In this document: one piece after another, positions 18,194 through 26,366 of the stretch
Position numbering within the stretch: position 1 is the stretch's first letter
Layout of the letters: each line of letters opens with the position of its first letter
DNA from: Paucibacter_B soli
GTDB taxonomy: Bacteria; Pseudomonadota; Gammaproteobacteria; Burkholderiales; Burkholderiaceae_C
Reading direction: 5' to 3'
DNA: 64,000 nucleotides
NCBI RefSeq assembly: GCF_037482845.1
Contig: NZ_JBBHJW010000009.1
Coordinates: forward strand, 62,001 to 126,000
Translations under genes and position numbers: made by a program
Notes under the pieces: generated by a model
The model's database searches: none
Told to the model about the DNA's origin: nothing
Seen by the model: only the letters and a program-made list of their open reading frames with translations

Positions 18194-18222
18194 TTGTGTT
18201 TCCAAGGTGCATGTGATATCCA
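18194..18222 (+). promoter_or_regulatory. Promoter of the 18271 gene
   Basis: TTGTGT, 17 bases, TATCCA with an extended TGA before the -10 (ATGTGATATCC), 49 bases before the ATG. Confidence 0.55.
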
Positions 18223-18270
18223 ATAGACTGTGGCTCTCCGCGTCAATCATCCAGAAAATCTCTCAGCATC

Positions 18271-18849
18271 ATGAATAAGCTCCTCTCTGCTGTCGCCGTA
18301 GCCCTGTCCATCAGTTCCATGAGCGCTTCCGCGGCCAATGTGTCCATTGAGGTGCAGTTCAATGGCTCCGAGCTCCCCTACTTTGGCGTCACGGCCAACT
18401 CGATCCGCCGGGCGGTTGCAAACCAGCTTCAGGCCGCTGGTCACACCATCGTTGACCGGGAATCGAATCCGAACGGCTACGTCGTGTACGCGCAGTTCAG
18501 CGGCTGGAGCACGGTGATGGACCAGGGTCGCACGACCTTGGCCAAGTCCGAGGGCATGCTGCAACTGTTCGAGTCCTTCAACGTGGTCGTCAATGACGCG
18601 GATACCAAGCCAGAGGCTGCCGCTGATCCGGCCTCGGCCGCCAAAGCCGATGCCAAGGGCGATGTGAAGCCCGGCGGCAAGAAGAAGCCGGCCGATATCA
18701 AGCCCGCGGCTGTGAAGCCTGTTCAGACCAAGATCGTCACGGCCGCGACGAACAGTCGCCTGTGCTCCGGCCTGGCCACCGACGACCGCCGGTCCCTCTT
18801 GTCGGAAACGATTGAGCGCTGCGTCGCCAACTTCATCAAGTCGCTGTGA
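18271..18849 (+). CDS. Secreted protein with signal peptide
   Basis: A 192-residue protein with a classical Sec signal peptide: MNKLLSAVAVALSISSMSAS, cleavage near SAS-A-A. The mature part has a small domain (VSIEVQFNGSELPYFGVTAN to about residue 105), a Lys/Pro/Ala-rich linker (about 115-155) and a C-terminal helix with two Cys residues (LCSGLA, ERCVANF). The linker suggests it spans or binds the cell wall. I do not recognise the family. A terminator follows at 18890. Confidence 0.75.
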   Translation: MNKLLSAVAVALSISSMSASAANVSIEVQFNGSELPYFGVTANSIRRAVANQLQAAGHTIVDRESNPNGYVVYAQFSGWSTVMDQGRTTLAKSEGMLQLFESFNVVVNDADTKPEAAADPASAAKADAKGDVKPGGKKKPADIKPAAVKPVQTKIVTAATNSRLCSGLATDDRRSLLSETIERCVANFIKSL

Positions 18850-18889
18850 CGTCGTGAGCCCGTTCTTCGGGCCTGGACCGATTCTCAAG

Positions 18890-18910
18890 GCCTCCTCAGG
18901 GAGGCTTTTT
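18890..18910 (+). terminator. Rho-independent terminator after the 18271 gene
   Basis: GCCTCC-TCAG-GGAGGC followed by TTTTT. Confidence 0.8.
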
Positions 18911-18940
18911 CATTGGCGCCCCTGGTATCCGCGATCTGAG

Positions 18941-18969
18941 TTGCGCGGTTGATGCTGAGGTGATATCTC
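18941..18969 (+). promoter_or_regulatory. Promoter placing the start of the 18979 gene at the transcript end
   Basis: TTGCGC (18941-18946), 17 bases, TATCTC (18964-18969), with TGA before the -10. The ATG at 18979 lies 9 bases past the -10, so the mRNA should be leaderless or nearly so. Confidence 0.6.
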
Positions 18970-18978
18970 ATCTGCAGC

Positions 18979-19419
18979 ATGACGATCTCGAGCATTTTCC
19001 GGCGTGCGCGCGGCCTGGTTGTGCTGCCTTTGGCCATCACGGCCACGCCTGCGCTTGCCGCTGAAATCACCAGGCAGTCTCTCACCATGGCTGCGGCCGG
19101 CCAGCGCGCGCGGGAGCTGGTGGAGTTCGTCAAACCCATCTTCGAGTCCGGGCTGCAGCTCTGCGGTGCCGTTCTCATGTGCAATGTGATCCTGCTTTGC
19201 GTGGGTCTCGCCAGGCGTGATTTGCAGGGACTCGTCCAAGGCGGCTCCTATCTTGGCCAGGATCGCATGGGAGACATTCTTCGTCGCTCCGCCGCCTGCG
19301 TGGTCTGCTTCACGGGCCCGGCGCTGATCCAGGCCCTGGCTGTCTATGTCAGGGATCAGGGTCTCGTGCCCTTGCTGGTGGACTCGCTGCGCGCGGCGCG
19401 ACACCTGCGGCCGCTCTGA
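18979..19419 (+). CDS. Small membrane protein with signal sequence
   Basis: A 146-residue protein with an N-terminal signal sequence (RGLVVLPLAITATPALA, likely cleavage after ALA), then one clear membrane segment (LQLCGAVLMCNVILLCVGLA) and a second hydrophobic stretch (CVVCFTGPALIQALAVYV). Size and layout recall small conjugation-system membrane proteins or VirB2-like subunits, but I see no specific match. It lies between a terminator and the paralogue at 19459, which follows after 39 bases. Confidence 0.65.
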   Translation: MTISSIFRRARGLVVLPLAITATPALAAEITRQSLTMAAAGQRARELVEFVKPIFESGLQLCGAVLMCNVILLCVGLARRDLQGLVQGGSYLGQDRMGDILRRSAACVVCFTGPALIQALAVYVRDQGLVPLLVDSLRAARHLRPL

Positions 19420-19458
19420 GTTTCATTGAGTCCCATTGAGTTCCACAACTAGCCCAGC

Positions 19459-20865
19459 ATGAGTGACATCAGTCGTCGAATCAAGACAGCCCGCGGCGGC
19501 CCGCATGCGCTTCGCCTCGAGTCCCCTGCAACAGCTCCGGATTCGTTGATTCACGAGCTCGAGGCTATTGCCGATTCCGATGCGGGCCTGGACGGGCCGA
19601 TCTCGAAGCATTTCCTGCTCGCCGGCTTCACCAGCGCTGACCTAGCCCTGGGCCCGGAGTGCAACTCGGTCACGTGTGAAGAGGAGTGGTATCGGGCGGT
19701 TCTGGCCTGGGACCAGGCCGCGCGCCCAGGTGAGCCCGGCTTCTGGGCTGAGTCTGGCCCGGCGCCGTCAATCGCTGACAGGGTGATCGTCTGCCTGCAC
19801 GCGCTCTCGATGCCTGCAGGTGGGGCGGCTCAAAGCTACTTCCCCGGCGCCGGCGAGCGCGCTCAGCTGGTGCTCAATGAGTTGCTGCTGTCACATCCGG
19901 TGCTGATGCACCCGCGGATCCGAGTGAGGGTCAGGTCTCTGGATGGCAAGACGACGGAAACGACCTCCTTGGCTCACGCGATCTGCACCTCGACACACGG
20001 CCATCTCCCAAGGTTCTCTGACTGGCCCGCCGGCGCCGCTCCTCTTGATCGGCTGGCCGCTTTTGCGAATCACCCCGTTACCAGGCTGGGTCTGACGACG
20101 TCGCAATTGACACATCGTGGGCAACTCAAGGCTGCTCAGTTCCGGACCCCTATCCATGCCGGGTATCAGTTTGAGCGCGAACTCGGCGCAGTAATTGGAA
20201 ATCTGGTTTCGCTCTGGGAGCTTGGTCGCCTGGCAGATCCTGGTTCCAAGGCAGGAATCTTCTTGGATGCCTGGTCAGCCATCGATGTCGGACCTGGTGC
20301 AGGAGTCCTTGCCCCATATCTGACATCCGCGATGGCGCGGCTTTGCGGCATCGGTGGCTCTTCCACCGGAAACGGGCCTGGACCTGCCTGGGGTGCCGTG
20401 GATCCTGATTTCATTGGGCTCATGAGGGCGCAAAGCATGGATTCCCGGGCGCTTGTTGCTCAAGGATTCTCAAGCTTGGTCGAGTCCGTAGTTCTTGGCG
20501 ACATGGTCGCTCAACAAGGGCCTGTGCATCGCTCCGCAGACGAGGTTGAGAAGCACTTTGTAGCCCTGGCTCATCTTTTGGTCGATACCAAACTGAGCAC
20601 CGATCTCGTTTCGGCTGCCCGGTGGATTCGGGAGCAAGTTCAGTGTGAGCCCGAAACAGAAGTCTCCGCTGCCTTAGGCTTCATCCGGACCCTACGCAAG
20701 CATGACCTTGATTTCGTTGATCCAGCCCAGCCCCTGGGGCCTGGATGGGTCCAGGCCCTGGAAATCGACAGGACTGAGCGTCTGATGATTGAGGTTATTG
20801 GTTCCGTAACAGCAACGGGTCCCGCGCCTTCGACGCGGCATAGGGTCTCCCGAGCAGGCCTGTAA
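19459..20865 (+). CDS. Unknown protein of the MHPR paralogue family, basic tail (tail protein 10)
   Basis: A 468-residue paralogue with LNELLLSHPVLMHPRIRV, then SLAHAICTSTHGHLPRF, FIRTLRKHDLDF and WVQALEIDRTERLMIEVI. It ends GPAPSTRHRVSRAGL, a diverged form of the common tail. It has no promoter of its own that I can see and probably shares the leaderless transcript starting at about 18976. Confidence 0.75.
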   Translation: MSDISRRIKTARGGPHALRLESPATAPDSLIHELEAIADSDAGLDGPISKHFLLAGFTSADLALGPECNSVTCEEEWYRAVLAWDQAARPGEPGFWAESGPAPSIADRVIVCLHALSMPAGGAAQSYFPGAGERAQLVLNELLLSHPVLMHPRIRVRVRSLDGKTTETTSLAHAICTSTHGHLPRFSDWPAGAAPLDRLAAFANHPVTRLGLTTSQLTHRGQLKAAQFRTPIHAGYQFERELGAVIGNLVSLWELGRLADPGSKAGIFLDAWSAIDVGPGAGVLAPYLTSAMARLCGIGGSSTGNGPGPAWGAVDPDFIGLMRAQSMDSRALVAQGFSSLVESVVLGDMVAQQGPVHRSADEVEKHFVALAHLLVDTKLSTDLVSAARWIREQVQCEPETEVSAALGFIRTLRKHDLDFVDPAQPLGPGWVQALEIDRTERLMIEVIGSVTATGPAPSTRHRVSRAGL

Positions 20866-20952
20866 GAGAGTCCGCGAATGCCGGCCTAGCCGGCGAATCA
20901 GGATTCGGAGTCCTATTGATCCCCAGGTATTGCAGTGTTGTCGCATATGTAA

Positions 20953-20958
20953 TATCTC
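20953..20958 (+). promoter_or_regulatory. Promoter of the 20965 gene (TTGCAG-N17-TATCTC)
   Basis: The -35 TTGCAG is at 20930-20935 and the -10 TATCTC at 20953-20958. The transcript should begin near 20965, exactly at the second in-frame ATG of the following gene, implying a leaderless mRNA. Confidence 0.6.
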
Positions 20959-20964
20959 ATGCAC

Positions 20965-22584
20965 ATGCTCGACAACATCGACTTGCACCATCTGAACTCC
21001 CTGGTCTCCCGAGAGATCGCATCAGGCAAGTCCGGCGCCGAAGCTCTTGCAGCATTGGCCTCGGAGCTTTCTGGTCGCGTGATCCAAGCCAAGGAATTCG
21101 CCTTCGACCGAGGCCACGCCGACCAAGAATTGCCTGAGCATCTACTGCTCTGCGATACGGCGCCGCTCACCAGGTCTACTGCCGATCTCTATGCCGGCCT
21201 CAGCGGCACCGGGAAAGGTTACGACGGCATGTTCGGCAACGGTGAGATGCTCCGAAACCAGCCAGCCGCAGACTCCCTCCACCGCGGAAGCAGTTCACCG
21301 GCATCGATCCCGGTCCAGGTGACGTTGTGCCTTCGGATTCTCGGAGGCCCCCAGGTCTCCATGGAGCCGGCGCTCGTCGACGCGGTGCGCCTGCGGCTCA
21401 GCAGCATCCTCCTTGAGTACCCTGTGCTGATGCACCCGGCAATCCTCGTTCCCGTCAGGAACTCCGGAAACATCGAATTCACCACCATCGCATCAGCCTT
21501 AGCCACTACGCCTCACGGCGGCCTGCCGCGCCCTGGGCACTTTCCGATTCCGCTGGGCCTGGACAGCCAGGCCTTGATGAGGAGCCTCACTGAGTTCGCG
21601 GTCAACCCTTGTGTGATCGCAGCAATGTCAGAGCCCATGATTCGAGTCCGTGACCAGGCAGCAGGCAAGGGTGGCATCCGTTCCGACCCAAAGGTCTCCC
21701 GTGAAGTCCTTGCCCGATCCCTCCTGCGAGCCATCGGCCCGCGCGTCGAGTTCCTCGGTTCGGTGATGGAGCTCGATGATCTGCGAGCCAAGGCGTCCGG
21801 TGACTCGAAGCCGACCCCTCCTTTCTGGTGTGCCATGCAAGGCGCTCCCCAGTTGCGGCCACAGCTGCTCGGAATGATGGCGCAGTCCACGGCTGCCGCC
21901 TCCGGCCTTGTGCACACCAGCTCCACTGCCGGCCACATGCCGGACTCGATGTTCAGGCATCGCTACGACGCCAGTTTCCTTGCTTGCGTGCGGGCCCGGA
22001 TGGGCGAATTGAGGCCGCTCGATATTTCGGTTGACTCGTTTGTGTCGACCATGGCCTCCGGCATGCAGCGCCGCATCTTCCTTGGCCGAGGCGACGAGGT
22101 CAGTCCTGGCGAAATCGCCCACAACACGGAAGCCTTGATTCGAGGCCTCGTGGAATCCGGTACCTTTGCGAGTACCGAGGCCGCGGCCATCTTCTCGATT
22201 CAGCACTGCATCGGGCCCGGCAGGCCTGATGACGTCCTTCCTCGTACCGACACCACCGGCGCCATCGCCTTCTTGAAGACCATCGACGCGCTGGGCGGTC
22301 TGGGCGACGGGTCCGACGAAGCGGCGCTGCGGTCGCTTGCCTTAATCCGGCATGAGGTCGCGACGATCCCGGCGCACCCGACACCCTTCCGTGATGCCTG
22401 GACAACCGCCTGTGACGTCACGATCTCCGAGCGCTCCATGTTTGCGGTGATTAACCGGATCATCCCCAGCAAGCTCGCCACCAACGCTGAGGACCGTCAG
22501 ATGGCACTCGACCTCGGTGGGTCCGGTCCAGCCAATGGCGCCAGCAGCTCGCCCCCACGACGCCGATCCCGCGCAACGCTCTGA
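20965..22584 (+). CDS. Unknown protein of the MHPR paralogue family, Arg-tailed (tail protein 11)
   Basis: About 539 residues. I choose the ATG at 20965 rather than 20959 because the -10 element ends at 20958 and the mRNA should start at about 20965. Paralogue signatures: LSSILLEYPVLMHPAILV, ALATTPHGGLPRP, CIGPGRPDD, FLKTIDALGGLG and WTTACDVTISERSMFAVI. It ends SSPPRRRSRATL. A terminator-like hairpin follows at 22588-22612. It closes the block of large Arg-tailed proteins. Confidence 0.75.
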   Translation: MLDNIDLHHLNSLVSREIASGKSGAEALAALASELSGRVIQAKEFAFDRGHADQELPEHLLLCDTAPLTRSTADLYAGLSGTGKGYDGMFGNGEMLRNQPAADSLHRGSSSPASIPVQVTLCLRILGGPQVSMEPALVDAVRLRLSSILLEYPVLMHPAILVPVRNSGNIEFTTIASALATTPHGGLPRPGHFPIPLGLDSQALMRSLTEFAVNPCVIAAMSEPMIRVRDQAAGKGGIRSDPKVSREVLARSLLRAIGPRVEFLGSVMELDDLRAKASGDSKPTPPFWCAMQGAPQLRPQLLGMMAQSTAAASGLVHTSSTAGHMPDSMFRHRYDASFLACVRARMGELRPLDISVDSFVSTMASGMQRRIFLGRGDEVSPGEIAHNTEALIRGLVESGTFASTEAAAIFSIQHCIGPGRPDDVLPRTDTTGAIAFLKTIDALGGLGDGSDEAALRSLALIRHEVATIPAHPTPFRDAWTTACDVTISERSMFAVINRIIPSKLATNAEDRQMALDLGGSGPANGASSSPPRRRSRATL

Positions 22585-22587
22585 GCA

Positions 22588-22612
22588 CAGGCCCGCTACT
22601 GCGGGCCTTTCC
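22588..22612 (+). terminator. Terminator-like hairpin
   Basis: AGGCCCGC-TACT-GCGGGCCT followed by TTCCATTTCC, just past the stop at 22584. Confidence 0.6.
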
Positions 22613-23870
22613 ATTTCCGGCAACGAGTGCCCTCACGGCGGGTTTGCTTACATTTTGTTACACGGGATGACTTAGCCGTGGTGCCCCTGTCAGGCCTGCC
22701 GGTCGAGTTCCGGTGGTGCAGGTAGCAAGGGCGGGTGAGGTGCTGCGCGCTGGGTCGGGTTCGGCTGGGTGGGTGAAGTTGACCTGAGCTTTGGTGGGCC
22801 GATCTCTTCGCCTCCACCATTCAGCCCTACCCCAAGACCGCCATCGATGACATAGACCTTGATGCCCGTCCTCTTGGTGGGCCTTGTCTTGTTGATCCCT
22901 GCTCTCCTGATGCCTGTGGGTTCATCGCCTTGGTTCCCTGGCGACGTGGTGGCTCGACATCGTCTTGCCTTTGAGCTCTAAGAAGTCGTCTTTCGATATC
23001 CGTTTCACGTCTCTCGATTTCCTTGTTCTTTTTTCTCTGCCCACGTTACAGGGACAAAGCGCTGTCAACTCCATAGCGTTACACGGGACGAGATCAGCCT
23101 GGCTTGGCGAATGCGTCCGTGGCTCGAATTGGCTGTTTCCTGAGGACGCTGAAGCCCTCTGAGGACGCCGAAATCGCTCGCCCGGCCAGCGCCTTGGCAG
23201 CGAATGCCGGTGCTCCACGCGCCGTTCCGTGGGCTCCTCGTGGGCTGAGACGTGGCCAAGGGCCTGATTGATGCGCAACTGAACATCAACTGGACACCAC
23301 TTGAACATCCCGAGCCCAAAATCCGACGTTTCCCAGGTTTTGCTGCTGACTGAACATCGACTAGACATCGATTGAGCATCAACTAGACATCAACTGAGCA
23401 TCAAGCACGCCGCCGAGTGGACAGTCTCCGACTTTGGTGTTTGACTTCATTACGTTTTGACCTCAAATCACCAAAATTCACCACGGGACATGGGCTCTCG
23501 TGGTGATTTCTAGCGATTTGACGTGGATTGGACGCGCATTGGGACGCTGCAAATGGCGACACCAAAGTCGCGCCTTGTCAAACCGCTACTTTGGTGTTCT
23601 ATGTGAGCACCTATTTCCGGGTCGCGGGCTCGAAAACTTGACGCTCGGTGATCTTGGTGTTTAATGAATTGGGCCTTTTGTGGTTTGAATCGCAAGAACT
23701 CACCACCGGACCCGGCCGCTCGTGGGTTCCTCTGGTGAATTGATGCTGGCCGGTAGGTATGCCGATGGGCTCCCACTACCGCGCAGATCGCTCCCAATCG
23801 ATAGCCTGGCGGCTCGTGTAACGCTTCGCGGGGCGCTGGCTCCACGTCGAAAACGAATAGAGGGATTGCG
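22613..23870. other. 1.26-kb stretch without a convincing gene, rich in small repeats
   Basis: No frame here looks coding. It holds two copies of a GTTACACGGGA word (about 22661 and 23084), the second cluster of 11-bp phased repeats (23270-23405) and four near-identical copies of CTTTGGTGTT in both orientations (23432, 23559, 23589, 23652). The layout suggests a protein-binding or regulatory region before the NYN-LOTUS gene. Confidence 0.5.
23270..23405 (+). repeat. 11-bp phased repeats, cluster 2
   Basis: Successive units of type CATCGACTAGA / CATCGATTGAG / CATCAACTAGA / CATCAACTGAG every 11 bases at 23351-23403, with a second short run at 23272-23308. Confidence 0.8.
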
Positions 23871-24623
23871 ATGACCAACAACACAAAGAGCACCGAGGCC
23901 CGGGTCGCCGTCCTTGTGGATTGCGACAACACCTCTCCGGAGATCCTCGAGTTCGCGCTCACCGTCGTCGCCCAGTTCGGCCGGCTGGTCCTGCGCCGCG
24001 GGTACGGCAACCACACGACCTTGGCCAACAAGTGGCAGGACGCCCTGGTTCGCCTGGCCTTCACTCCGTGCCTGCAATTCCAGTACGCCGCCGGAAAGAA
24101 CACTTCCGACATCGCGCCGGCTCTCGATGCCATGGAGGCGATGTTCGATGATCGCGCGGACACCTTTTGCCTGGTCACCAGCGATTCGGACTTCGCCTAT
24201 CTGTGCCGGAAACTTCGAGAGCGCGGCGGCACGGTTCATATCGTCGGCGAGGCCAAATCGCCAGATGCCCTCCGGAATGCCAGCGACCAATTCTTTAAAT
24301 GGGTCCCGCAGGAAGCTGCACCTGGTGCGCCGAACCAAGCCGGCGCCAAGAAGAAGGCCCCGAAGCCGCCGGCTAGGCGCCGCCCCAAGGCGGTCATCAA
24401 TGCCGTGACACTGATTGCCGCTGACACCCCTGACGGACAGATTGGGCTCGGGGCGCTGGGCCAGTACCTGAAGCGGACCGACCCAGCCTTTGCCCCCAAG
24501 TCCTTCGGGTACCCCACCCTCTCGGACATGGTGCGGGCCTACCCCGAGCTGATGGTCAGCAGCGAGACCGGGACAGGAATCTGGGTTTCTCTGAAACGAG
24601 GCCCTGAGCACCAGGAGGATTGA
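23871..24623 (+). CDS. NYN-domain nuclease with C-terminal OST-HTH/LOTUS domain
   Basis: A 250-residue protein. Residues about 10-140 form a NYN (PIN-like, LabA/DUF88-type) domain: VAVLVDCDN at the N-terminus, KNTSDIAPALDAMEAM, and LVTSDSDFAYLCRKLRE, supplying the acidic metal-binding residues of RNases. A basic Ala/Pro/Lys linker (about 155-180) leads to a LOTUS-type winged helix (LGQYLKRTDPAFAPKSFGYP, then TLSDMVRAYPELMV), a domain that binds RNA or G-quadruplexes. It probably cleaves RNA. AGAGGG precedes the ATG. Single gene, convergent with the next. Confidence 0.85.
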   Translation: MTNNTKSTEARVAVLVDCDNTSPEILEFALTVVAQFGRLVLRRGYGNHTTLANKWQDALVRLAFTPCLQFQYAAGKNTSDIAPALDAMEAMFDDRADTFCLVTSDSDFAYLCRKLRERGGTVHIVGEAKSPDALRNASDQFFKWVPQEAAPGAPNQAGAKKKAPKPPARRRPKAVINAVTLIAADTPDGQIGLGALGQYLKRTDPAFAPKSFGYPTLSDMVRAYPELMVSSETGTGIWVSLKRGPEHQED

Positions 24624-24716
24624 TCCTGAGAGAAGCCGGCACCGCTTGGCGACATGTTGCCGCCGGGCGGTGCTGCTCACTCGGCCCTGTTGGGCTTGGA
24701 TCTGCCGACAGCACCC

Positions 24717-26171
24717 TCAGCCCTTCCTCTTTACGCAGACCGAATGAGCCACTCGGAGAGCTATATCTGTGCATGCTGCTTGCCACCTACTGGGATCCTC
24801 GAGACGCAGGGCAGTCATATCGGCTTCCGCCTGGACCACCTCCGGACTCTTCAATAATTTCCTCGCCAAGGTTAGCGTCGACGGTTCGTGTTCAGACCAC
24901 CAACTGACTTGATCTGCCAGGTAGCTCATTTCATCCAGCGAAACAGGCACTAGGAACTTTTCAGGGTATGCGCTCGGATCCATGAAGCGACGCTTCATGA
25001 CCAGCTCCCTAAGCGCCGGAGCCTGAAACACCGCCAGCAACAAATGCTCAAGCGCATACGTGCGCGCCATTTCGGATTTGCTGGAAAGCATCAACAGCCC
25101 GATAAGGAAATGCCCGCGCACCCCGGGCATCCATGCGCCAAGCCCAGTCAGGCGAGAATTGACCGTCTTGCTGTCTATCAGCTCCAGTGTCCGGAGTCGA
25201 ACGTAGTGGTCCCGCACTCCCAAGTTGTCGCTTGGGTTGAGTGCCATTAGCCACTCGGCTAACTTCACGGCGTCAGCTGGATTCAACTCCTCGCTTGCCT
25301 CCATCAAGGCGTACAAGAGGCGGTGGAAAAATCGATTGCTCAAGCTTCCCCAGTTCATTGATCGCACGCCATGCTGCTCCAACAACTGCATTCCTCGACG
25401 CACGCCATCTGCGAGCACGGTCATGTATTTCTCGTCCCCTCGATCTTTGAGCACCTGACCCAAGACAAGGTAGCCGTACAGGAAGTCTTGGCGCTTGTCG
25501 AGCAATGCCGCAAGCTCCTTCGCATTTACGGCGTCGTCAGGCTGAGGCCGCCTGGCTTCTTCATTGGGGAATTCATCTTGCAAGAACCAAGCGTCTTGCT
25601 GTGCCACAAGCCGCCGGCATGCAGCTGACTCGGTAAAGGAGGCCTCGCCTGGCGGCTCCATCCGGCCATCCCAGCGGCGGATGCCGTACAGGGGAGAACT
25701 CGACGCTGAGATGTCTCGCCCAGAAAGTCCGCCCCAGTCCTTGGCCCCGTAGACAAAAGCCAATGCGTCGCGGACTACTGGCTCCGAGGCCTTTAGTTCG
25801 GTGGCGAGCTCGGAAGCGAACCTCTCCAGTGTCGCTTTTTGCTTTTCATTTGGGGGAACCTCTGGTGGCAACTGAATCAGCATCCGCAGGCACTTTGCTA
25901 GCGGCGCCATCGACGATGGGTCGACGCTCTCGGAGTCCGCCATACGCTGCAGGGTGGTCTGCATCGCGTGCCACTGAGCAAATCCTGCGCACACCGAAAG
26001 CGCCTCTAGGCACTGGGTGTGCATACTGCTGGGTAGTTTTTTTCGAAGCGCTTTCGCGTGCCGCTTGACAGCATCGAGCAAATATTCCGCGAGCCTGGGA
26101 ACAAGTGTTGACGTGAGATTGATATAGCCGATACCCGCCTCATCGGCGGCGGCTTGCAGGGCCTGGTCCAT
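24717..26171 (-). CDS. Large unknown helical protein with an N-terminal glyoxalase-superfamily-like segment
   Basis: A 484-residue, largely helical soluble protein. Near the N-terminus AKALRKKLPSSMHTQCLEAL followed by SVCAGFAQWHAM resembles a short domain found in plasmid and chromosomal 'glyoxalase superfamily' proteins with a Leu-Gly-Phe-x-x-Trp core. Around residues 320-340 LMALNPSDNLGVRDHYVRLR looks like a TPR-type helix pair. GGAG lies ahead of the ATG. No enzymatic motif is identified. It may be a scaffold. Isolated between convergent and divergent neighbours. Confidence 0.6.
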   Translation of the reverse strand: MDQALQAAADEAGIGYINLTSTLVPRLAEYLLDAVKRHAKALRKKLPSSMHTQCLEALSVCAGFAQWHAMQTTLQRMADSESVDPSSMAPLAKCLRMLIQLPPEVPPNEKQKATLERFASELATELKASEPVVRDALAFVYGAKDWGGLSGRDISASSSPLYGIRRWDGRMEPPGEASFTESAACRRLVAQQDAWFLQDEFPNEEARRPQPDDAVNAKELAALLDKRQDFLYGYLVLGQVLKDRGDEKYMTVLADGVRRGMQLLEQHGVRSMNWGSLSNRFFHRLLYALMEASEELNPADAVKLAEWLMALNPSDNLGVRDHYVRLRTLELIDSKTVNSRLTGLGAWMPGVRGHFLIGLLMLSSKSEMARTYALEHLLLAVFQAPALRELVMKRRFMDPSAYPEKFLVPVSLDEMSYLADQVSWWSEHEPSTLTLARKLLKSPEVVQAEADMTALRLEDPSRWQAACTDIALRVAHSVCVKRKG

Positions 26172-26366
26172 TGTTGGTCTCCAAGCGCGCCACGCAATGA
26201 TGAACAGCTCACTTGTTCAAGGGCGCGCGAGGTGACGAACATTTGGAGGCGCAAACCCTAGGAATCCGACCGGTTCGTACGTTCGCCATCGTGAGCGGCT
26301 GGCGCACCGGGAGGCGCCGTTGACGATTTTGTAGAACCGCTTTGTAGTCGTCAAGCTGGGCGCTAC

